Made by a program: the position numbers and the translations under genes
From: Catenaria anguillulae PL171
Taxonomy: Eukaryota > Blastocladiomycota > Blastocladiomycetes > Blastocladiales > Catenariaceae
DNA length: 64,000 nt
Reading direction: 5' to 3'
NCBI GenBank assembly: GCA_002102555.1
Contig: MCFL01000083.1
Coordinates: forward strand, 39,764-103,763
In this document: positions 1-10,122 of the stretch, piece after piece
How positions within the stretch are numbered: the first letter of the stretch is position 1
Layout: every line of letters begins with the position of its first letter
The notes under the pieces: generated by a model
What the model was told of the DNA's origin: nothing
Seen by the model: only the letters and a program-made list of their open reading frames with translations
Databases searched by the model: none

Positions 1-315
1 ATCGCTGTCCCTCATTTGCACATAAATCAACACACATTTGCCGGCTGTTCTTGATTGACGACGGTTCATGACTTGTTTGTGCATAGTCTCAGACGGGGGT
101 GATGGAGAAATCAAGCGCAGGAAATCAATGGAGCGTGCCAGAAAACTGTGACAAACACTGTGACAAGAGAATGCGCACAACAGAAAACAAAATGAGGATG
201 CATCATCACCTGACGACAAAACATGAGCGGACAACCTAAACCAGACAAGAAGGGAGAGATAAATACAATCACGGAACGAATTACATAACCATGATGAAAT
301 GAGGACAAGGGATGT
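1..315. other. 3' flank of the PP4 gene, no gene seen
   Basis: This stretch lies downstream of the minus-strand phosphatase stop codon. It has short open frames only, none with recognisable protein features. It probably holds the 3' UTR and terminator of that gene. Confidence 0.4.
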
Positions 316-1733
316 CTATAAAAAGTAGTCGGGGGCAGCCTTCTTTGCAGGCATCCCGCGGGTATCCTGCGCTGCCGCTTCAAAGATGCGATACGAACGC
401 TCAAGCTTTTCGTCGAGTTCGAGGATGGCGGCAACGTTACCGCACCGATAACAGTACTAGTGTCGAAAAGTGAAGATGAATGAGGAAGAGAGTGAGTATG
501 TGGGGGGGGGGACAAATGACAAAAGAAAAAAAAAGTAGAGACAATCACGTACATTTGGGGCCGACCACACGGTGACAATTTGATCCTTGAACATGGACTT
601 GTAGCCCTCCATCACCAGCTGATGAGCGCGAGCGATAAAGGTCAAGTTATTGGTATGGATGAATGAGGCAACAACATCTCCTCCGAACAAGTAGCCGGCA
701 CCGCGTGGGCTCACACCCCAGCCATCAATGTCTTCAGGATCGGACCATAGCAAGTCACACATGGCTCCGTCGTGTGGGACCTCTTGCTTACGGTCAATAG
801 TGCGAATCTGATCCAAAGTGGTCAATGCCGGTGACAGGCCGCCATGTACGCACAAGACACGATCGTCGACAAGGGCAGCCAGCGCGAGGTAATCAAAGAT
901 TTCACAGCAATAACGCCACACGTTGACACTGCCAAACTTGCGCAAGCATTCGTCGTAAAAGCCATAGACTTGGGTGATTTGGCGCGATTCGTGGTTGCCG
1001 CGAATGAGCGTGATGCGGTCCGGGTAGCGAACCTTGAGCGCGAGCAATAGCAAAAAGGTTTCCACAGAATAAAAGCCGCGGTCGACAAAGTCACCCATAA
1101 AGAGGTAGTTTGTGTCGGGGCAGTTGCCGCCGACAGCAAAGAGCTCCTTGAGATCGTAAAACTGCCCGTGGATGTCGCCACAAATGGTGACAGGTGCATC
1201 CACTCGCTGGACATTGGATTCCTCAATGAGGATCTCGCGGGCCTTGGCGCAGAGATTGCGAACCTCGGCCTCGGTAATGAGCTCGCAGTTGCGGAGCTGT
1301 TCAATCTGACTGCAGGAGGCAAAGCAGGGGCCAGGTATCATAGGCAATGCAGATCGATGGCGTGTGAGAAGACCTGTGGTTTGGGAAGGGAAAGGAGGAA
1401 GGGAAGAAAAAAAAAAACACCCACCGATCAAGGTCTGATTGCATTTGGGCAGTGGGTGGTGGATGGATTTGATGGAAGCCTGGGTGGAGCTTGGCCGAGA
1501 TGATTGACGAAATGGGGCCAGGAGGGCGAAGAGAAAAGCAGGCGAGGATCGACGGGGCAGACTGATGTGCCTGGTGCTTTGATGGGGTTGAGTGGTGATT
1601 TGATGGGCGGCAGCGGCAGCGAGGACCGGCTCAGATGGCAAGTAGGGACGGGCGGGGCGAGACAGTGGAGCGGTGGGTTGTCGGTAAGGGTATTGCCTTG
1701 AGTTTCAAGATTCGGCAGCGATACTTGATCCAT
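316..1733 (-). CDS. Serine/threonine protein phosphatase 4 catalytic subunit (PP4C/PPP4C)
   Basis: Metal-dependent PPP-family phosphatase that dephosphorylates Ser/Thr residues, in nucleus and cytoplasm, usually with PP4R2/R3-type subunits. The main exon carries [25 protein letters not shown] and the PP4-type stretch [16 protein letters not shown]. These set it apart from PP2A and PP6. The model has three exons: a three-codon first exon (1733-1725), 1305-553 and 456-316. The 3' intron (552-457) starts GTACGT. Splicing restores the C-terminal [11 protein letters not shown] and the terminal DYFL that PP2A-like enzymes carry for carboxymethylation. The product is about 300 residues, close to the family length. 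The 5' micro-exon and its roughly 420-nt intron are inferred: the conserved IEQLRNCEL needs a start Met, and MDQ|GTATCG is the nearest suitable site. An acceptor four bases earlier (exon from 1309) is also possible. Confidence 0.93.
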
Positions 1734-1941
1734 GGCTTCATCGGTTAATCAATATGTATAGTACACATTCAAAGCTGAGCGTTTATTTTGAACATCTGTC
1801 CTCCAAACATCTGATCCATGCATGACTCGATGCCAGCATGCACAAGACAAGAAGGATCATAAATATTTATCAACCAACACTGAAAGGTGCCAATGCCAAT
1901 GCCAATGCCAGTGCCCGTCTCATCCCCCATCCGAACCTGCA

Positions 1942-2409
1942 ATGGCTACCGCAATGGCTACCGCGGGGCCAGCTGCTCCTGTCCGCAACTCGACTGACAA
2001 GGTATTCAACACGTCGGCCTTGGCCAACGATGCGGCCGTGCTCGCGTCTGCCCTCCAGCGCTCCTCAACGGCGCTTTCCAGTCTCGCCATCTCCGTCTCG
2101 GACTCGCTGGCCGAGGCCGCTAACGTTTCCCACACGGCGTCGACCTTGGTTCATCTTGGCTCACGCTCCGTGGCCTCCCAAGTCGCTTCGCCGTCCGGGC
2201 CCGTATCGCAAGCGGCGGACCTGGTTGCCCGCGCGGACGAGCTCGCGGCGCTCTTGGCCGACAAGATCATTTCGCTCCACGAAGATGTGCGCGCCATCCA
2301 CTTGGCCTTGGATCTGCTCGAGTCTCGTGTCTCGCAATTGTCTTTGGCGGTCGTCCCGGGACAAGTTCAGTCACAGTCACCGTCTCCGCCAACAGTGATA
2401 CCAAAGTGA
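1942..2409 (+). CDS. Hypothetical small helical/coiled-coil protein
   Basis: A 155-codon open frame from the first ATG after a CCAATG-type hexamer repeat (about 1886-1916). In-frame ATGs exist further upstream at 1822, but they would translate the low-complexity repeat (CQCQCQ), so the later start is preferred. After about 20 residues rich in Ala and Thr the protein is almost wholly predicted helix, with heptad-like Leu/Ala spacing (residues about 30-75 and 85-135, for example ADELAALLADKIISLHEDV). This is the pattern of a short coiled-coil adaptor such as a BLOC-1-type subunit, but I recognise no family. It diverges from the PP4 gene across about 200 bp, so the two may share a promoter region. 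Confidence 0.5.
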   Translation: MATAMATAGPAAPVRNSTDKVFNTSALANDAAVLASALQRSSTALSSLAISVSDSLAEAANVSHTASTLVHLGSRSVASQVASPSGPVSQAADLVARADELAALLADKIISLHEDVRAIHLALDLLESRVSQLSLAVVPGQVQSQSPSPPTVIPK

Positions 2410-2590
2410 TGCTGATGCATATCATTGATGCCTTGCATGCACATATTCATGGTTGAATGAATGCATACATGCACATATTCATGGTTGAATGAATGCATGA
2501 GTGAATGAACGAATGAATGAATAAATGAATGAATGAGTGGTCCAGCCAAGTCGAGTCGAGTCGAGTCGAGTTGAGTCGAGTCAAGTCGCG
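2410..2590. repeat. Tandem short repeats (TGAATGAA-type and GAGTC pentamer)
   Basis: The 3' flank of the small gene holds a duplicated unit of about 35 bp (tgcacatattcatggttgaa type), then TGAA/AATGA tetramers (about 2490-2540), then GTCGA pentamers (about 2550-2588). It looks like simple slippage-prone DNA. I see no coding signal. The remaining 2591-2842 is the promoter and 5' leader of the F-BAR gene. Confidence 0.8.
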
Positions 2591-2842
2591 TTGGGGCGGT
2601 GGCGCCGTGTCGCCGTTGATCGCGAGCAATGTACGAATCAATAATCATCAAGGGTGTTTCAAAAGACTCTATGTATGAAAACAAAAGTACCTGCTGCACT
2701 CGGCATCCCACCACGTCGACTCATTCAATCCGCGCCATCCACTTGAATCGGACCCGCCCCGCCCCCGACCCAACGTCTCCCTGCATCTCTTGCTCATCGT
2801 CGGCTTCACTGGCACTTGGTCCGAGCTTGAGTAACTACCGAC

Positions 2843-5319
2843 ATGGCGTCGCCTGCCTCCAATGCTCCCTCGCATGCAAAGCAGGCAAAGCACCTGTACC
2901 AGTCGCAGCTGTCGCGCCTCAACGACAAGGCCTCGCAGGACGCCACTCTGCTCGATCACACTGCTCAGTTCATCAAAAAGCGCCTCGATATTGAGCGCGA
3001 AGCCGCCGACAAGCTCGCTTCACTCACCAAGCACTATGCCAAAGTCGCTGCTGCAGCCGCTGCTGCTGCTTCGCCACCATCATCGTCCTCCAAATCACCC
3101 GCGGCCACCTCTTCCAGTCAGAGCGACGTGGACGCCACACCCGGTGCTTCACCACCCACCAGAGAACTTTCTCCGCCACCAACTGCGCTTGCATCTTCCG
3201 CTGAGAAGCCAACCCTTAGGGTCTTCAATACCCTCCTCGCTCAAACAGAAGCTCGTGTCAAGTCAACCCTTGCTCTCTGTGAATCCTTGACCGCCACCGC
3301 CGTGGACCCTTCCCGTGCGTTTGTTCGAGACAAGCAAATTGCCACGTCGAAATGCGTCGACGCTTGGCGTGCGACACAAGACAATGTCGTATCTACCCTT
3401 CTCTCGCTCTCGGAAAAGCGCAAAGAGTATGACGAGGCTGCCAAAGAAGCCGCCCATGCAACAAAGAAGCATGCCGACCTTTCTGCAGGTAAATCATCCG
3501 TCCTTTCCTCTGTCAAAGCGGCCTTCTCTTCAGCAACCGACCAGGAGCGTGTCGCGAAAGCTGCAACCAAAATGACAGCAGCCAACCGCCGCTTAACCGA
3601 AACCCGCAACGCGTACCTGCTCGCTCTTACCGCATCCAACGCTGCCCAAACTGCCTACTGGGAAAAGGAGCTTCCCGATTTCATGGACAGGCTCGACGGC
3701 GAGTTCCATCCAACCTTTGCCAAAACCCTCTCAGATTGCACCAAGTCAGAGGCCGAACACTGGGCCGCTATCCGTTCTGGGTTGGTTGAGATCACCGAGG
3801 CAAGCCGCTCCATTGATCGCGACCAAGAACAGGCAGCGTTCCTTCACGTGCATGGCAAAGTGTTTCCTGGTCCAAGCGTCTTTTCACACGACCCTGCCCT
3901 TGGCGATACAGCGGGAACGAGTAGCTCGCGGCTCGTTGTACCCGATGACCAGGGTCGCATCGTGCTGTCCAACGCGTTGCACGAGCTCAAGACGCGCAGG
4001 CAGCAGGTCGCCAAGGAGTATGAAAAGTCACTCAAGGAAGTCGCGGGATTGGAGCAAATGGCCAAAGTGTACAGCAAGACCCCCGAGTTTGGAAATGCGG
4101 CCAATCCCATGGATGTACGCCTCAGGGTTTCACAACGTGTCCCCTCGCTCCGCAAGTTTCAACTGACGCTTTGCCGATTATGTTTCAAAAGACCAAGCTT
4201 TCGTTAGAGCTACAGTCCATTGCTCTCTCTGTTCAACTCAAAGCCATCGAGTCCCAAATCCAGCTCCTCGAAGACAGCGGCATTTCCGTCATGTCCGCCG
4301 TTATCAGCGTCGACATTTCATCTGCCCAAGGTGGTGCAGCCGCAGCTGCCCGTATGTCCACGGTTGATCTACGCCCAGAGCCCGAACCCTCGGCCGTAAC
4401 TGCCGCCGAAACTGCACCTGGTGGCGCGGATGGTGATGGGATGGGTAAGGCCAGGGTGCTGTTTTCGTACGACGCGCAAGAGCCGAGCGAGTTGTCCATT
4501 CGCGAGGGCCAGGTCTTGACGGTGTTGGAAGCAGATCAGGGTGGGTGGACAAAGGTGCGAACAAGTTTCGACACGTTTCACTTCTCGAAGCGCGTCTGAC
4601 CATGAGCCTGTTTCTCCTTCCAGTCTGCTCTCGATGGCGTCATTGGCTTTGTCCCAAGTGGGTACATTGTGACCCTTTCGTCACCGCCATCCTCTCGACC
4701 GCCAACGCTTCCTCGACCAGCCGCACAAACTTCTGCAACATCCAGCCGGACCAATCTGAACAGCAACAACGTCGCCGTCAATGCCCTCTTTGATTACACT
4801 CCGCAAGCCGCCGGTGAATTGGGATTCCAGGCAGGCGACATGATTTACGTGCTCGACACGAGGACCGCGCCTGGCGCCACGACCAGTGAATGGTGGGACG
4901 GCCAAAACGCAAGAACGGGTGACTCTGGCTTGTTCCCTTACATGTTCACCGAAGGCTGGGAAAACGCGCTCACCAAATCTTCTGCGGGACGCGCCACAAC
5001 GGCTGCGCGCGCAACGCCACCCCCTCCTGCTGCGCGCTCTCGCTCTCGCCGTGGGTCCGTCGTCAGTACAAACTCGCGTGTATCGCGGTCCATTACACCT
5101 GCGCCGCCGCTTCCCACTGGCGGTCCCGCCGGCACTGGCGAGCGTGTCACGGCACTATTCGAGTACGTGGCGTCATGCGCGGGTGAATTGACGTTGAACG
5201 TTGGCGACGTGATTGCAGTGACAAACAAGCAGACGGGAAGCGATGCGTGGTGGGAGGGGAGGAATGAGCGCACGGGTGAGATTGGGCAGTTTCCACGAGA
5301 TTACACGGCTGCTGTGTAA
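2843..5319 (+). CDS. F-BAR domain protein with three SH3 domains (Bzz1/syndapin-like)
   Basis: Membrane-bending adaptor expected at endocytic actin patches, linking curved membrane to actin nucleators. Exons are 2843-4114, 4192-4554 and 4624-5319. The introns of 77 and 69 nt have CTGAC branch sites, and all junctions keep frame, giving 776 residues. Residues about 10-430 are the F-BAR region (AQFIKKRLDIEREAADKLASL, AYWEKELPDFMDRL), interrupted near residue 70 by a Ser/Ala-rich low-complexity insert. SH3-1 is at about 535-595 (ARVLFSYDAQEPSELSIREG, completed by exon 3 FVPSGYI). SH3-2 (NALFDYTPQAAGELGF) and SH3-3 (TALFEYVASCAGELTL, ending FPRDYTAAV) are both in exon 3, separated by an Arg/Ser/Pro linker. 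Yeast Bzz1 has two SH3 domains, so a third is a variation. The exact orthologue is not certain. Confidence 0.88.
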
Positions 5320-5696
5320 GTGAAGACCTTTTGATTTTTCCTTTCTCGAGTCGGTTGTTCTTGTGTTTCCAGACGTTTGCTTTTGTACTCTATTTCAGGC
5401 ATCTCAATCATGCAGCTCTTTTTTGGGCCTGCTTGCAAGCAAGGAGACATCTTGGGAGATCTCTGACTCAGTGGGCTCGGAGACATGCTCAGCCAAACTC
5501 AAGGTTGTCCCATGATATGTATGACAATCACTGCACGTGTGTATCCATAGACTATTTCCAATGAATGCTCCAAGCAATTCCCCACCGTCAATGTTGCTCA
5601 ACACTGACCGCCCCGCCGCCAAGCAGGACACGCCCAACTGGGCCCCATGGTGAATTCACGGGAGTATTCATACCGATGCAGGAAGGTATATGAACA
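5320..5696. other. Intergenic, no gene seen
   Basis: The 3' flank of the F-BAR gene. Only short open frames are present, without recognisable motifs. It ends at the boundary of the dispersed repeat R. Confidence 0.5.
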
Positions 5697-5698
5697 TG

Positions 5699-5766
5699 GA
5701 CAGGAGTGGGAGTCGAACCCACTGCAGAGTAGCAAAGATGCACCTGCGCTACCAGATAGCCCTGCC
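5699..5766 (-). other. tRNA-like sequence with pol III A- and B-box-like motifs
   Basis: On the minus strand GTGGG-TTCGACT-CCCAC forms a perfect T-arm and contains the B-box GGTTCGACTCC. TAGCGCAG matches the A-box core. GGCAGGG can pair with TCCTGTC as an acceptor stem, with two wobbles. GCTA/TAGC can form a short D-stem, and GCAGG/TCTGC closes a loop that is too long (14 nt) for a normal anticodon arm. This may be a decayed or intron-containing tRNA, or a tRNA-derived SINE promoter. I cannot assign an anticodon. Confidence 0.4.
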
Positions 5767-6021
5767 CAGGTGCCTCGGCATACATCCACCCGCAAGGAAC
5801 TTGAGCGCGGTGGTGGATGCATGCCCGCAGGCGGACCGGAAAACCGAAAACGTACATCTATGTGGGTCTATATCAAACACAATGGGGGGGGGGGCGAATG
5901 CCGTCAGATGCAAACATGGACGAGTCAAGCATACCATATCCACAAGATCCAAAAAAAGGCGGCCGGGGGTAATATCTGCGGAAGAAACACGATTGCGAAA
6001 CGCGAAGACGACCGAATGATA

Positions 6022-6026
6022 GAAGA
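6022..6026. repeat. Target site duplication of the outer retrotransposon (left copy)
   Basis: gaaga at 6022-6026 is repeated at 18437-18441, directly flanking TG...CA element ends. The unfilled copy of repeat R near 28950 has the pentamer once, as expected for an empty site. Confidence 0.9.
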
Positions 6027-6245
6027 TGTTGAGTCGGTGTAGTGGGGCTGTGCAATACTATCAGAACCGACATGTATATATACTGAAGGCCATGTGTCAA
6101 CCAGGAGCTAACACGGGGCCGGGGACACAGACGCACACACATGCAAATCGGTGAGGACAGAATTAGACCAGAGGCGAGTGCATGCACATTCACATGAGCT
6201 CGTGTGATGACGTCGCCTCCACGCCCCTTGGGTGCGGACACAACA
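6027..6245 (-). repeat. 3' LTR of the outer element
   Basis: This 219-bp LTR on the minus strand starts TGTTGTGTCCGC right after the polypurine tract and ends CAACA before the gaaga duplication. It contains a TATATATA-like promoter stretch near 6070. Its first 41 bp are identical to 18396-18436, the remnant of the 5' LTR. Confidence 0.9.
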
Positions 6246-6423
6246 TCACCCCCTCAGCAGCCAACTCGCCGGGTTAACACACGTTCGCAAGGATTGAGTC
6301 ACCATGGGAGCGCATCGCCAGAATGGGTTCCAAGGAGAACTTCGTTCTGAGATGTGCCGTGGGGATGCAGCTTGCTACGAAGTGTGGGAACAAGACAGAT
6401 TGGCCGCGAACTCGTTGTGTCAG

Positions 6424-9400
6424 CTAGCTATTCCGGGCACGAGTCCGACGGGAGTCAGTGCTGGGATCAGCGGCTTTTCTCTTGGAGCGCCGCAGGGTGC
6501 TAGGTGCGCCCTCCGTAGGTTCTGTGGGTGGTTGCACGAGGACTGTGCCAGAGGAAGATCCTGCTGAGGCAGCTTTCGCCGACCGACCAAGGTTGAGCCA
6601 GTATTTGGTAATCACCTCGAGCGTGTCAAAGTTGGATTCTGGTTCCCACGTTGCTGACTTGATTGGGAAATTGGCCCATTTGACTTGGTAATTGAACGAT
6701 CCATCTGGAAGCTCCTGGTGATCCAGAATCGACTCGACCACAAAGGACTCGGGCGCCAGGTTACCTTGGAGCGAAACCAACCGCAGATGATGAGCCGGTG
6801 CGCGTGACGGCAGAATCTCGCCCGTGGCATCACGGAGAATGTACGCGCCACCTCGATTCCGCCGAATCACCAAATACGGGCCTTCGTACTTGGGATCCAC
6901 GTTGGCTGAGCGCGGTGTCACCACCTTTCGCATAACCAGCGCGCCGGCTGGGAAGTCGTCGTGAAGGATCCGGTGCTTCTTGATGAATCGCTCGTATGCT
7001 TGCCGCGAGAAACCCGTGGCGCGATCTTCAATGGCTGGCCACACGACCCGAGCCATCAGTTCCGCGCGTTCCGCGAGTTGCCCCATAGACATGGCGGATG
7101 GAGGGATCGCTGCGTCAGAGGCCGAGGATGGAGCAACGTGCGAGCGTGCAAACATGAGCGAGTATGGTGTAGAGCCATGGCGGGAATGGACAGCAGTGTT
7201 GTAGAAGAACTGCACAGCGGCTGCCCGTTCTGGCCAACGTGCTGTTGCGCCCTTGATGTCGGCCAGCAGCGATGTTTTGATTGTACGGACAGGCCGCTCG
7301 GCTGTGCCATTGCTCTGCGGGTTGTAGGGCGTGATCTTGCGGTGATCTGTTCCCAACCTGCGGAGAAGGTGCGATACTGCTGCATTGACAAACTCGGGCC
7401 CGTTGTCGGACTGGATCACACGAGGAATTCCAAAGTGCGTCACCAGTTTGAACAAGTTGTTCGCTGTTTCTTCACCTGTGCACGAGCGCATAGGGTAGAG
7501 CCAGGCGAATCGGGTACAAATGTCAACGACAATGAGCAAGTTGTTGAATCCGTCCTCTGGTGGATCGAGCTTGGCTGTGTCGATGGCCAGATGGTCCATA
7601 GGCAGGGCAGCATGAATCATCTGTGGCGGGTGAAAGCCTTGCGTTTGGACCGTGTACCGCTGGCAGTCAACGCACTGCTGAGCAAAGCGCCGACAATCCG
7701 CGAGCATACCAGGCCAATGCTTCCCATCGTGCAACAGGCGGTTACGCAGCGTGAGCCCAGAGTAATGACCCTCCGAGTGCATGCTCCGAAATAGCTGGTC
7801 ACGCAAATGGGTGGGAACAGGCTCGCCGGTTGCCACCAAGTCGCCGACGAGGGAAGATGAGTTGCTGGTTTCTTGCGCAGCAAGGGCTGCAAGGACGAGT
7901 GGATGCTCGCGAGCGTTTCCGACAATTCTGGAGACATTAAGATCCGCCTGGGGTGCTGGGCCGCTGAGCCGAGTGGATGGAGCATGCGCCGCCAGGGTCG
8001 AGTCGTTGATGGAGAATGTGCCATTGGTGACAGCCGCGAGGAAACACTGGTGGAGGGTCTGCGCATCAGTTGGCGTGGTGGTGTTTGCCGAGGCAGGAGG
8101 TGGGAGGCAGGATTCGCACTGACAGTTGACCTGTGTGCCGTATTCGAGCGCAGCAGTGCAACACGGCAACGCCTCACCCCCCTCAAGTGCGGATCCAGTC
8201 GAGTCCGAGCTTGCAACCTCCTGCTCCACATCAGAGAGGGCCATGAGGATGCGCTGCGCCGCAGCCTCTGCGGCGGCGTCGGGTGCGTCCAAAGGTCCAG
8301 CGTATAAACGGGAGAGACAGTCTGGGAGCACATTGAGCACGCCCGGGAGATGCTCGACCGAAAAGTTGTAGTCCAAGATCTTGTCGAGCCAGTTTCCAAC
8401 CATGGGCGGTAGGTTCCTAGCCGTGAAGAGATGGGCAAGCGCAGCATGGTCAGTGTACAAGAGGAAGCGCTGATTGCCAAGGTAATAGCGGAACTTGTCA
8501 AGAGAAAATATGATCGCGAGCAACTCTTCCTTCGTGGCCGAATAGTTGCGCTCGCTCTTTGCCAATGCGCGCGAGGCCATGGTAATGTACTCGGGCGCAT
8601 CTCGAGAGCCTTGGAATAGCACGGCACCCACACCGACATTCGACGCATCAGTCGCGACAAAGAACGGGCGCGACCAATCAGGCGAGTGAAGGATGGGCGA
8701 TGTGCGAACAAGGTCCTTGAGCGTCTCAAACGCGTCCTCGCAAGCCGGGGTCCACACGGTCGGGTCGTCAACGTCAATGTGCTTGCGGGTGCGCAGAGCG
8801 TCAAGCGGTGCGGCCACCGTAGCCATGAGGGGTATGAAATGGCGCAGGTAGTTGACCGTGCCCAGGAACGACTGCACCTGCTTGCCAGACACGGGCCGCT
8901 CAAAGTCTTGAATGTCAAGGATCTTGGACGGCGCCGGACGGATGCCGTCGCCCGACACGATGTGACCTAGGTATTGAATTGAGGGGCGGTAAAAGTGGCA
9001 CTTGGAGGGTTTCACCCGCAAGTTAAAATCATTGAGTCGACGCAGTACCTCCGCCAAGTGCAATGTGTGCTCCTCAACCGAGCTTGAGAACACGATAATG
9101 TCGTCAATGTACACGCGCACGTAGGGCAAGTCGTGGAAAATGTGCGACATGACCCGTTGGAATTGAGCGGCAAGTGCTTTGAGCCCGAACGGGCCACACG
9201 TGAACTGGTACTGGACACCGTTGTGGGTGAAGGTGAGGTACTTGCGTGACGCCAGCGCTGCCCGGAACTGATGGAAGCCGCCAAGGAGATCGAGACACGT
9301 AATGCATTTTGCTCCGGCTACATCGTCCAGGTGGTCAAAGATGATTGGAATGGGGTGTGGCTCGTCTGGCGTTGCCAGGTTGATGTGACGCGGGTCAATG

Positions 9401-9886
9401 CAAACGCGAACGCCAGCAAAGTTGCCGTTCGCATCCTTCTTGTCCGCAACGACCAAAGCACAGTTCCATGGCGACGGCACCTTGCACACCTCAATCACAC
9501 CGTCCTTGAGCCAACCGTGCACCGTATCGTCCACCATACCCTTGCGGTCATGGGGAATCCGACGTGGCATGATGTAGACAGGCTTGACGGATGGGTCCAT
9601 GAGCAGCTTGACTTCGGCCATCGGATGCGAGCAGCGTGCAGTGGACGGAATGGCGTCGTTCGCGGCGAGCAAATCTTGGATGATGGGCGGGAGCTCGTCC
9701 AGGAGAGGTTTGTCCTCCGCTGGAAAGAGCGGTGGCCGGTCGTCGGGAACTGGGTCAGAGGAACGGGAGTCAGTTTCAGATGCATCGATACCAGATATGC
9801 TGATACCCAAGGCTGGAAAGGTGTCGTTGCCAATGAGGATGGGGACCTTGTCACCCACGTCATGGACATAAAAGCGGGCAAGCACA
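6424..9886 (-). pseudogene. Outer element Pol: protease end, RT, RNase H, integrase, chromodomain
   Basis: Downstream part of the interrupted Gag-Pol frame of the outer element. In order it shows the end of the aspartic protease (ILIGNDTFPALGISI), reverse transcriptase with YIDDIIVFSSS (near plus-strand 9100), RNase H (VATDASNVGVGAVLFQ, LLYTDHAALAHLF), integrase zinc finger (HSEGHY and CVDC), and the integrase core (LAIDTAKLD, SDNGPEFVN, NGTAERPVRTIK). It ends with a GPY/F-type module (DPKYEGPYLVIRR) and a C-terminal chromodomain (ESFVVESILDHQELPDG, WEPESNFDTL). No internal stops occur. The catalytic residues of RT and integrase are present, so the loss of function comes from the split and the 5' deletion. 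The chromodomain suggests heterochromatin-directed integration for this family. Confidence 0.93.
9882..9886. repeat. Target site duplication of the inner retrotransposon (left copy)
   Basis: gcaca at 9882-9886 is repeated at 15984-15988, immediately outside the TG and CA ends of the identical LTRs. Confidence 0.93.
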
Positions 9887-10077
9887 TGTGGCGTGCCACG
9901 TCTCACTCAGTCAGATCAGTGAACCATCCCCAACACAACTCGGAATCACTCGGGATCAGATTGGAAGATTGAGGTTTTGTGTACTATTGTATATAAGGGG
10001 AGCGGGACCCACACCCGGGTTCTGCTCCTCAGCTAGAGTATACTCGTTCCTATCGACCTTTGCTGTCTCCCTTTTCA
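9887..10077 (+). repeat. 5' LTR of the inner element
   Basis: A 191-bp LTR with TG...CA ends, identical in my reading to 15793-15983. It contains a TATA box and, 3' of that, a C-rich probable start region. Confidence 0.95.
9990..9996 (+). promoter_or_regulatory. TATA box in the inner LTR
   Basis: TATATAA at 9990-9996 sits about 90 bp before the LTR end and about 130 bp upstream of the Gag ATG. It is the likely core promoter of the element. The same motif is repeated in the 3' LTR near 15896. Confidence 0.6.
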
Positions 10078-10122
10078 TTTTTTTTTCGATAAGGAAGCTG
10101 CCCACAACATCTCAACCTCATC

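Larger units (their letters stand above)
5697..6026 (-). repeat. Dispersed repeat R, copy 1, distal part (tRNA-like end)
   Basis: On the minus strand this matches the plus-strand sequence at about 28955-29305 over its whole length. That match includes the poly-C tract, the run TTTGATATAGACCCACATAG and a terminal tRNA-like segment. Similarity stops just past the tRNA-like 3' end. The rest of copy 1 lies at 18437-19530, because a 12.4-kb retrotransposon nest was inserted between the two parts. Confidence 0.85.
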
